Source: Synechococcales cyanobacterium CRU_2_2 (GTDB lineage: Bacteria; Cyanobacteriota; Cyanobacteriia; PCC-9006; JAAUQQ01). From it: a stretch of DNA of 64,000 nt. Positions 53,174 through 61,559 of this stretch are shown piece by piece. The position numbers were made by a program, and so were the translations under genes. Below the pieces are notes generated by a model. It did no database searches. It saw only the letters and a program-made list of their open reading frames with translations, and was not told the DNA's origin. The stretch is from NCBI GenBank assembly GCA_012034805.1, contig JAAUOP010000008.1, positions 1 to 64,000 of the forward strand, in the 5' to 3' direction. Position 1 is the first letter of the stretch; every line of letters starts with the position of its first letter.

Positions 53174-53380
53174 ATCACTAACCCTAAAGACATTGCCTAA
53201 AGACTGACCAATTGGGCGATCGCTCATCAAACCAAGTTAGCTAACCCGTCTCATGGTGAATCCCGGCGCGTAAGGTGAGATATTGGCAGCGCAGTTCCAT
53301 CGATAGCGTTTCAGGTTGGGCAAAAACTGCTGGGCGATCGCTCATCAGTGGCCAGTGAGAATTCCTAAGTTTTTGCTCCT

Positions 53381-53803
53381 CTACCCCGCCAAACTCTTCA
53401 GAACCCAGCCGATGACAATTCCGAGACCGACGAACCGGATCATTTGCCAAAAAACTTCGCGAAAGCTATCCCAAGAAAACAGCTGACTTTCGATCGCCAC
53501 CTCAATCTGCTCCAGCTGCTGCTGAATGTCTTTTAGCTCAGCCTGAATCGCCGCAGCCTCCGTTCCTCCTCCAGCGTTGGCCCCAGACGATCCTTCGGCG
53601 CTGGGCGATGCCCAGCGCCCCAGCTGAGCGGCCTCCTCCCGCAGTTCCTCCTGCATCCGCAAATCGCGCCGCACTTGGCTGTAGCGGTCTTTCAGCACTT
53701 CAAACTGCTGTTGCACCTTCGCCAACCCCGCCTCGACCTCAGCCCAATCCTCAGGCTGAGTGGCAGAATGGGCATCGCGGGATTCGCCACTAGACCGGGG
53801 CAT
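53381..53803 (-). CDS. Hypothetical coiled-coil protein with C-terminal membrane anchor
   Basis: Heptad-like region and terminal VFWQMIRFVGLGIVIGWVLKSLAG. Confidence 0.55.
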   Translation of the reverse strand: MPRSSGESRDAHSATQPEDWAEVEAGLAKVQQQFEVLKDRYSQVRRDLRMQEELREEAAQLGRWASPSAEGSSGANAGGGTEAAAIQAELKDIQQQLEQIEVAIESQLFSWDSFREVFWQMIRFVGLGIVIGWVLKSLAG

Positions 53804-53853
53804 AGGTCAAAATAGAAACAGAACCTCCCGAATGTAGCAAGGAATCCGCATTG

Positions 53854-54180
53854 ATGATGACCCCGCACCCGACCCCCAACCCAGTGGATACCGTCACGGG
53901 ACTCAAGAGCCCGCTGCAAGAGCAAGTGGAGCATCTGAGTACCGAGGAACTGGCCCAGGCTCTGGCCGAACGGCTGACCCTTACTGAAGGCAACTGGCAC
54001 AAGCAGAAGGCCAACCGCAGTATCCGCGCCAAAGAACAAGTCAGTGTGGCCTTGGTCTTTCTGCTGCGAGGTCAGCCCCAAGAGGCCCTGCCTCGGCTCC
54101 AGCAGGCGGTGGGCTGGCTCGATCGCTCAATTTCTGCGCTGCCTTGCCCGAGCCATGGCGATCGCATCCCACAGCGATGA
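53854..54180 (+). CDS. Conserved small cyanobacterial-type hypothetical protein
   Basis: ORF ...STEELAQALAERLTLTEGNWHKQKANRSIRAKEQVSVALVFLLRGQPQEALPRLQQAVGWLDRSISALPCPSHG. Confidence 0.6.
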   Translation: MMTPHPTPNPVDTVTGLKSPLQEQVEHLSTEELAQALAERLTLTEGNWHKQKANRSIRAKEQVSVALVFLLRGQPQEALPRLQQAVGWLDRSISALPCPSHGDRIPQR

Positions 54181-54235
54181 CTCAAAATGACAACACCCAG
54201 TAACGACGTAGGGTAGCTGCGGGTCATTCGCAACA

Positions 54236-54320
54236 TCCTGCCCTCATCCCCGGCTCCCCCTCTCCCTGGGGAGCCGGGTTCAAAGTCCCTCTCCCATAAG
54301 GAGAGGGATTGAAGGTGAGG
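54236..54320. repeat. Cyanobacterial interspersed palindromic repeat (CCCCGGCTCCCC..GGGGAGCCGGG / CCCTCTCC..GGAGAGGG)
   Basis: Two nested inverted repeats with the familiar 'ccctcatccccggctccccctctccc...ggagagggattgaaggtgaggg' layout. Confidence 0.7.
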
Positions 54321-54537
54321 GAAATCATTGAGCCACAACGCCCTAATCTGTGCCAGCGGCATCGTCAGTTTATCAACAATAATTGTCAACAATAATTTTT
54401 CATCAACAATTTTCTCGTCAACAATTTAGACACATTCGTCAATCATTCAGCCAGCTTATCTAAACAATTCAGCCACTTTGTCTAGATCTGTTGACAAAGC
54501 TATTATCATATCCTTCTGACATTAGGGTATTTCTGTC

Positions 54538-55194
54538 ATGGCTAAAATCTACGAGTTACATCCTCAGAACCCCCAATCTCGTACGATTGAGCAAGTTGTC
54601 AAGCAATTGCGAAATGGAGCAGTAATGCTCTACCCGACGGATACCGTATATGCGATCGGATGTGATTTGAACTCAAAGTCAGCGATTCAGAAAGTTCGAG
54701 AAATTAAGCAACTCTCCAATGAAAAGCCGCTAACATTCCTGTGCCCTTCGCTATCTAACATTGCCGACTACGCCGTGGTTCATGATTTTGCTTATAAGGC
54801 GATGCGTCGTTTGATCCCTGGGCCTTATACCTTTATCTTGCCTGCGACCAAGTTGGTGCCTAAGCTGGTCATGAGTCCAAAGCGGAAAACCACCGGCATT
54901 CGTGTGCCAGATCAAGCTGTTTGTCAGACCCTGCTTGAGACCCTCGGTAATCCTCTTATTTCTACCTCTGCAAACGTGGCTGACGAAGAGGATGATACAG
55001 AAGTTTTTCTATCTCGTTATGAGTTATTTGATGCTCTAGAAAATCAGGTTGATCTGATTCTGGATCAAGGTGAAGATTGTCAGGCCAGAACCTCAACTAT
55101 GATTGACATGACTGGTTCTGAGCCCCTGATTTTACGCCAAGGATTGGGCTATGAGGCCGTCGCAATGTTCGAGCTTGCAGAGTCGATCGATTAA
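54538..55194 (+). CDS. L-threonylcarbamoyladenylate synthase (Sua5/YciO/YrdC family)
   Basis: GAVMLYPTDTVYAIGCDLNSKSAIQKVREIKQLSNEKPLTFLC...RVPDQAVCQTLLETLGNPLISTSAN. Confidence 0.93.
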   Translation: MAKIYELHPQNPQSRTIEQVVKQLRNGAVMLYPTDTVYAIGCDLNSKSAIQKVREIKQLSNEKPLTFLCPSLSNIADYAVVHDFAYKAMRRLIPGPYTFILPATKLVPKLVMSPKRKTTGIRVPDQAVCQTLLETLGNPLISTSANVADEEDDTEVFLSRYELFDALENQVDLILDQGEDCQARTSTMIDMTGSEPLILRQGLGYEAVAMFELAESID

Positions 55195-55395
55195 GCTGAT
55201 TTCTCCTCCAGGGTTGTTTCATGTTGCCTAGAGACGCGATTAGGTTTTCTTGCGATCGCCCACAAACCCTATCTATCAAGCCTTGACCGTAGAGTTTGGA
55301 ATCGTTTCTAAACGCCCTGTAGCCCTGCTTAAGCGCTTCATCTTCCAGCGCACCCTGTCGGGTTCATTCCGCGTTCAGAACGGACTTCAAACACC

Positions 55396-55773
55396 ATGTC
55401 CAAAAATCCTCAATTGCAATTTTTCCAGGCCGCCTTCGTGATTCTGGCACTGGCCTGCCTCCTCCTTTCACCCCAAGCATCGAGCAGCACCAAGGTTCTC
55501 ATTCCCGCTGCCAGTCGCACCTGTCCCGAGGATCTGCGGGTCGTCCAACTGGAGGCCAACGCCGTTCTCAACCTGCGCGCCAAACCCAATGGTGAAATTC
55601 TCAATCAGCTCGCCCCCGGCCAGGTGGTCTTTGTCGATCGCTACGATCGCACCAGCACCTGGGCCAAAATCGTCCTCAGCGACAGCACCGGTGCCCGCCG
55701 AGAAAACCGTCGAGGCTGGGTTCTGAATCAGTATCTCGTCAACGGCACAGGCTGCCCCAACAGCCTCGGCTGA
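55396..55773 (+). CDS. Signal-peptide SH3-domain protein
   Basis: N-terminal signal sequence; [41 protein letters not shown]. Confidence 0.8.
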   Translation: MSKNPQLQFFQAAFVILALACLLLSPQASSSTKVLIPAASRTCPEDLRVVQLEANAVLNLRAKPNGEILNQLAPGQVVFVDRYDRTSTWAKIVLSDSTGARRENRRGWVLNQYLVNGTGCPNSLG

Positions 55774-55889
55774 CCAGACTCACCCCCTACCTAATTTCGA
55801 CAAAATTTCGACAAAATTCTGACAAAATCGATGCCCCGCCACCGTCCTTCGCTATCATCAGGGATGCCAGACTTCAGGAGCCTCGAACC

Positions 55890-56480
55890 GTTTATACTCC
55901 GCCCCTTGCCCGTCTTATCGAGCACCTACAACGTTTACCCGGCATTGGGCCTAAATCTGCCCAGCGGCTAGCGCTCCATATTTTAAATCGCCCAGAGGCT
56001 GAAATCGAGGCCCTAGCCCAGTCTCTGGTGGACGCCAAAAAACAGGTGGGGCAATGCTCTGTTTGTTTTCATCTGTCAGCAGAACCCGTTTGCAATATTT
56101 GTCGGGCTCCTAACCGGGACAATCAGACCATTTGCGTTGTGGCTGACTCCCGTGACGTCATTGCTCTCGAAAAAACCCGCGAGTATCGCGGCAAGTATCA
56201 TGTGCTGGGTGGCTTAATTTCTCCGATGGACGGCATCGGCCCAGAACAGCTCACGATTCAACCGCTGGTGCGGCGGGTGAGCCAGCAGGGCACCGGAGAA
56301 GTTATCTTGGCGATCAGCCCCAGTGTCGAGGGCGAGACAACAACGCTCTATCTGGGACATTTGCTCAAGCCGTTTACCAAGGTGACCCGGATTGCCTTTG
56401 GGTTGCCCATGGGGGGCGACCTCGAATATGCAGACGAAGTCACCCTGGCCCGAGCCCTCGAAGGTCGGCGAGAGTTTTAG
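55890..56480 (+). CDS. recR: Recombination mediator RecR (5' end lacks an in-frame ATG/GTG/TTG start)
   Basis: [32 protein letters not shown]...[66 protein letters not shown]. Confidence 0.93.
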   Translation, partial: VYTPPLARLIEHLQRLPGIGPKSAQRLALHILNRPEAEIEALAQSLVDAKKQVGQCSVCFHLSAEPVCNICRAPNRDNQTICVVADSRDVIALEKTREYRGKYHVLGGLISPMDGIGPEQLTIQPLVRRVSQQGTGEVILAISPSVEGETTTLYLGHLLKPFTKVTRIAFGLPMGGDLEYADEVTLARALEGRREF

Positions 56481-57022
56481 GCGAGCTTTTGGCGGACAAA
56501 GGCGACCACTTGACCCAACTGCTTTTTGAGCGCTGCCACTTCGGTTTCGAGGGTTTCGATGCGAGCCTTGAGCGCGGCGACCTCTTCGGTGCCTGCACCG
56601 CTGGTGGCAGTGGGCGTGGCGGCGATCGCCGCCGTCTGAGGCCGCTTGCGAGCCTTCATCATGGCTGACTTAATCGCCAGGATCAGCTCTTCTTTCTCGA
56701 AAGGTTTTTCAATGAACTCAAAATATTCAAAGGGTTCTGGCAGTTTCTCGGTCACCTCTTCCTTGCGACCGGACATCACCACCAGCGGAATCGCCTGGAG
56801 CGAGCTATCCGCTTGAATATTCTGAAAGACTTCCCAACCGTTCATCTTGGGGAGCAAAAAGTCCAGCATGATCAAGGTTGGACGCTCTTCGCGAATCAGA
56901 CGTAGACCTTCTAGACCATCTTTCGCTTCTAAAATTTCAAAGTTCCCTGTCGGGAGCATATCCTGCACCCGCATCCGAATGACCTTGCTGTCATCAATGA
57001 CCAGAATCTTGTGAGATGCCAC
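56477..57022 (-). CDS. Response regulator (receiver domain plus C-terminal coiled coil)
   Basis: [19 protein letters not shown]...[18 protein letters not shown]...EFIEKPF. Confidence 0.92.
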   Translation of the reverse strand: MASHKILVIDDSKVIRMRVQDMLPTGNFEILEAKDGLEGLRLIREERPTLIMLDFLLPKMNGWEVFQNIQADSSLQAIPLVVMSGRKEEVTEKLPEPFEYFEFIEKPFEKEELILAIKSAMMKARKRPQTAAIAATPTATSGAGTEEVAALKARIETLETEVAALKKQLGQVVAFVRQKLA

Positions 57023-57674
57023 GGCTACTTCCTACTTCCTTTATGAGCTGTTTGTGAATGTCTGGCCATTTTGCAGCAGCCCCAAACCAAGGTCAAACAT
57101 TGGGTTAGCACTGGGGCGCAATCCGCAGGGATGGGGCTTTCCTCGCTTTGCAGCGGCTTCAGAAAACGGCGGTGCACAGGGCTCTGCCGCTACGATAGCA
57201 TAGCAATCTTGAGGAGACTATTGTGGCTCAGACTAACGTTCGTTCGGGGAATTTCCATGCTAGAAACGCCCGCTCAATGTAGAAGACCCCTCGACCGAAT
57301 GGCTCCTGACTAGGGCATGAGGCTAGGGTGCGAGATTGGCTTGGCCAAGCTCTGAAGGAGCGCTATCCATTGTTCCCAGAAGATTTCCAGAAGTTGACTT
57401 GGCACCACGGGCTAGCCACGGATCCGAGATAATCTCTGGCTGACACATCGGCGGATGCGTCCCCTACAGTATTCCCTCTCCCAGGGAAATTGACATCGCG
57501 ATCGGCTTGGGGATTTTGTCGAAGATCGGTCTCGTCTCTCCGTCATTCTCTGCGGCTGTGCCCCCATCTTGTTTAATTGGCTTGCATCTTTCAGATCCGG
57601 CTTTACGCTTTAAATCTGGCCTTGAGCAGCCAGATTTTCGGTTCATTTCTCTCATTTTGCGTTGAGCATCGCCC

Positions 57675-58619
57675 ATGTCTGGTTCCCACGCGTCCGGTTC
57701 GCAAATGTCCGATTCCCAAATGTCCGGTTCCCAAGCATTACCAGAGGCGCTGCCTCCCTGGCTCAAACGCCCCATTGGCAAAGCCAGTGAACTGTCCCAG
57801 GTGCAGCAAATTATTAAACAGCGCCAAATCCACACGATTTGCGAAGAGGGCCGCTGTCCGAATCGGGGCGAGTGCTACGCCCAGGGCACAGCGACGTTTC
57901 TGCTCATGGGGCCGATTTGCACCCGCGCCTGCGGCTTTTGTCAGGTGGACAAGGGCCATGCCCCCATGCCTTTGGATCCCCAGGAACCCGAGAAGGTGGC
58001 GGAGTCGGTGGCGCTGCTGGGGTTGCGCTATGTGGTGCTGACGTCGGTTACTCGTGATGACTTGGCGGATCAAGGGGCGGGTTGGTTTGCGCAGACGATG
58101 TTGGCCATTCGTCGCCGTTGCCCGGATACCCAAATTGAGGTGTTGACGCCAGACTTTTGGGGCGGAGAGCAGGATGCAAGCAAGGCAAAGACGGTTCAGG
58201 CCGATCGCATCGCCACCGTTGTGGCCGCAGCGCCCGCCTGCTACAACCACAATCTCGAAACCGTGCGTCGTCTCCAGGGTCGGGTACGCCGGGGGGCAAA
58301 ATACGAGCGATCGCGCCAAGTTCTCACCACCGTCAAACAGCTCAATCCCGATATTCCCACCAAATCCGGCCTCATGCTGGGCCACGGCGAAACCTCTGAG
58401 GAGATTCTCGAAACATTGCGGGATCTTCGCCAGTCGGGCTGCGATCGCCTCACCCTGGGTCAATACATGCGACCATCCCTCGAACATCTCCCTGTCGTGA
58501 AATATTGGACCCCCGAAGAATTTGATCAGTGGGGGGCGATCGCCCGTGAACTAGGCTTTCGCCACGTGCGCTCTGGCCCCCTCGTGCGCAGTTCTTACCA
58601 CGCGGGAGAGTCCGCGTGA
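57675..58619 (+). CDS. lipA: Lipoyl synthase
   Basis: [39 protein letters not shown] (radical SAM and auxiliary cluster cysteines); RSSYHAGE end. Confidence 0.96.
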   Translation: MSGSHASGSQMSDSQMSGSQALPEALPPWLKRPIGKASELSQVQQIIKQRQIHTICEEGRCPNRGECYAQGTATFLLMGPICTRACGFCQVDKGHAPMPLDPQEPEKVAESVALLGLRYVVLTSVTRDDLADQGAGWFAQTMLAIRRRCPDTQIEVLTPDFWGGEQDASKAKTVQADRIATVVAAAPACYNHNLETVRRLQGRVRRGAKYERSRQVLTTVKQLNPDIPTKSGLMLGHGETSEEILETLRDLRQSGCDRLTLGQYMRPSLEHLPVVKYWTPEEFDQWGAIARELGFRHVRSGPLVRSSYHAGESA

Positions 58620-59155
58620 TGGGTGAGTTCCCCGATTTTGAGGCGATTTCACCCCCCCTGGGCGAAACCCTCCTCGGGGTTCCTCCCCCCAGTGACCTGG
58701 GCCTTTGGCGGGGGTGGCCTCTCCCTCCCCATGAAGCAGGGGTAAAACCCCCTAGAAATTACTGAAAAAATTAATAGGGCAAACTTGCGTGCTCCTCCGG
58801 TGGTGGTTGCCCCAGGTCGGGCAAATATGGCCGGTCACTTCGGGGATGTTGCGGACAAAATGAGTGGAGTTGGAGCGATTTCTTTTATTTTGAAAAAAAT
58901 AAAAACAGAAGGCCTATGAAGGTATCACGAAAATAAGTGCTTTAACGGATTAGTTCCGAGAGCGGAAAGACTTATAAATACAGACATGGCCCCCCAGAGG
59001 GGCTGACACCTTCAGGGGATGCGCAAGCGGGCTCCCACCCCTTCGAGCGCTCTGCGGTATGAAACCGGTTTTTCTGCCGAGTTCTATCCGACACCTTTGT
59101 GGGTCTCATAACAATCCCCCTTGTGCCATGGTGTTTTACACCCGAGGAAATCAAT

Positions 59156-59344
59156 ATGGAAGTTGCAGTTGCTGCGATCGCGCTGATTACGCTGTTTTGC
59201 GGAAAAGCCGTCTGTTTAGAAAATTCTTCATCTCGGCCCGGCATGCAAAAAAACCGAGACTTAGATGAAATGCGCGAGTATATGGAATATGTGCTTCTGG
59301 AGGAGCAGCTCTCCCAAGCGACCCTGGGCAAACGCAGAAGATAG
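59156..59344 (+). CDS. Hypothetical small protein (62 aa) with N-terminal hydrophobic segment
   Basis: MEVAVAAIALITLFCGKAVCLENSSSRPGMQKNRDLDEMREYMEYVLLEEQLSQATLGKRRR, preceded by GAGG. Confidence 0.55.
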   Translation: MEVAVAAIALITLFCGKAVCLENSSSRPGMQKNRDLDEMREYMEYVLLEEQLSQATLGKRRR

Positions 59345-59842
59345 GCCAAGGTCGGGGCTGTGCGTCGTTTGTGTAAGAGGTTTATTACAATTCGAACCAG
59401 TTGTGATCGCTTTTCGACCGTTAATTTATTGAACCGTTTATTACCTGAGGTGATGTCTTAACGAATCCAATTTTTATCTCTTGAAACAATGGCTTTTAGG
59501 CTGGGGAGAGGTTCCCAGTAGACGAGCTGGGGAGAGGTCCTCAGCTTTTTTCTTGTCTGCGTCTGGCTCATGACTGGCCCATGACTGGTCAATTACTGTC
59601 GTCCGAGAAATTGTTGTTTTGTATTGATTGTTGTCTCAGCGACTGGAGCGGCTACGTAAAATCCCTCGGTATTTTGCCAGCACCCCAGCGAGTTTTGACA
59701 AAAATTCCGGAATTTCCGCACAATCTCAGAAATTTTACCTAGATGATCTCAAACAGAGGCCTAGGTTCATGGGTATTGCAATTCCAGCGATGATTTTGAT
59801 TATTCTGATTTGCACCAATGGAGTCTTGGGGGATTCGAAGGA

Positions 59843-60627
59843 TTAGATCACAATTTCATCGATCTGAGCCCAGTCCACCGCCAGCCAATTCGAAGCCAGC
59901 GTCACTGCAAAGGCATTTGCACCGCGCCCGCAGCGTTCGGCAAAAGGACAGCGATCGCACAGCCCCGAGCCACTTCCACCTGAGGAAGTGGCTGCCCGTT
60001 CTGGTAGTGGGTTCGCCACCGATCTAGGCGATCGAGGGTTTGCAGTAGCGTGTTGTGAATTTGCTGGTGCTGGGTTGGGCCATAGGGGATGTGCAAGGAC
60101 TGGGCTTTTTCCTGGACAAACCAGTAGGTCATGGAGATTTGCTCGGGCCTGTATTCGCTGGTCTCGGCGAGGGCATAACAATAAAGGCGAGTTTGCCAGT
60201 GCTCCGCGAGCCAGCGGTCGTTTTGTGGGCGGGGATAGGTTTTCCAGTCGATGATTTGGGCGCGATCTGGCTCCGTCAGCAGTAGGTCGTACACCACGCT
60301 AAAGCTGTGGCCTCCCAGGGCGAAGCTCCGGAGGTGCTCGCTAAATCGCTGGGGTTTTGGCTCGGGTGTCTGGGTCGAAAATAAGTCGGGCGCGATCGCC
60401 CCAATGGCCTGTACTGATTCTCGAAAGGCCGGATCACCGGCTAGCAGCGTTTCCACGGGCAGCCCCAGCTGTTGTTGCTGCATGAGCAAATGAAAGCGAT
60501 CGCCCCAGATCAGACCTGCCTGCTGCTCGGGCGAGGGCAACAGTGCACATTGTTCTAACACCATGTACTGGAACTTGCGGGGGCAGGTGTCTAAAAGCGA
60601 AAGTTGTCCTTGGGAAAGACGTAGCAC
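59843..60627 (-). CDS. PD-(D/E)XK nuclease with Cas4/AddB-like Fe-S cysteines (frameshifted near 59962)
   Basis: LDTCPRKFQY at N-terminus, AQIIDWKTYP nuclease motif; restored C-terminus VARGLCDRCPFAERCGRGANAF. Confidence 0.82.
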
Positions 60628-60920
60628 AGGCTGTCTCAGTAGTTTCTTTTGCTTGCCAGCGGGTCATCGGACACAATCTGCGATTTTAGTTGCTAGTCTA
60701 GAGCAACTTCAGTCTAGAGGAACCGATGGAGATCTTTGCGGTTCTGCTTTCGACTCCGACCCTAAGGAACGAGGATTAGATTAGACCATAATCACCACTT
60801 AGCAACCAATTTTCATCCGGCTAATGCCGGTACTGTCCTGCTTCGGAGTGATGTGCTCTGAAACCTAGTAAATTCGTGGATTTTTGCTACGAGATTTTGT
60901 TGATCACTCTTTTAAGTGAT

Positions 60921-60984
60921 AGTGCTTCTAAATGGCAGTGCTTCTAAATGGCAGTGCTTCTAAATGGCAGTGCTTCTAAATGGC
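60921..60984 (+). repeat. 16-bp perfect tandem repeat x4 (agtgcttctaaatggc)
   Basis: Direct reading. Confidence 0.97.
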
Positions 60985-61013
60985 AGTGCCCCCATCACAA
61001 CCCCACAGTCCCC

Positions 61014-61445
61014 ATGACCTCCTTCCCCACACCTGACAGCATCGCCCACCTGGCCCAATCCCCCGCCGCCGACCCCGAAGCGATCGCCCTCCTCAGCCAA
61101 GCCCAAGACTTCGAGACCGCCTTCGACGCCATTCTCGCCGCCCAATTTCCCGATAACCAGCTCTTCGGCGACCCCAGCAACCCCAAACCCTCCCTCTGGA
61201 AACTCTTTCTCAAACGCCTCCAGCAAGAAATCTGCGGCACCGACGACAGCCTGCGCAGCCTCATTCAAGAAACCAAAAAGAACCCCGGCAACGCAACATT
61301 AGTAACCGGAATGATCACCGCAATCGTCAACCTCTCAGGATTTCCATTGCCGATCGACTCCGCGATCGCCACCGCGATCGCCCTCTACCTTCTCCACATC
61401 AGCATCGACGTCTTCTGCGAATGGTCTACTCCCGTAAGGATTTAG
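61014..61445 (+). CDS. Hypothetical protein with hydrophobic C-terminal helix, convergent with the CHAT/STAND gene
   Basis: ORF MTSFPTPDSIAHLAQSPAADPEAIALLSQAQ...GNATLVTGMITAIVNLSGFPLPIDSAIATAIALYLLHISIDVFCEW. Confidence 0.65.
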   Translation: MTSFPTPDSIAHLAQSPAADPEAIALLSQAQDFETAFDAILAAQFPDNQLFGDPSNPKPSLWKLFLKRLQQEICGTDDSLRSLIQETKKNPGNATLVTGMITAIVNLSGFPLPIDSAIATAIALYLLHISIDVFCEWSTPVRI

Positions 61446-61559
61446 GTCAAGGGGGAGGAATGAGGGTAGCAACTTAAGATGGGACAAAATCCTTTTGAAG
61501 ATACCTGAAACATTTATGGGCTGGAAGGCTCTCTGGGTAAGGTGTCCCGACTTAAACTC

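Noticed and set aside
57071-57313. 80-aa ORF between the response regulator and lipA
   Set aside because: No domain features; likely random ORF.
58883-58904. AT-rich hairpin TTTTATTTT-gaaa-AAAATAAAA
   Set aside because: Only A/T stem, no associated gene or second copy; too weak to interpret.
59628-59846. 72-aa ORF ending MGIAIPAMILIILICTNGVLGDSKD
   Set aside because: Could encode a tiny membrane peptide, but no recognisable family and no clear ribosome binding site.
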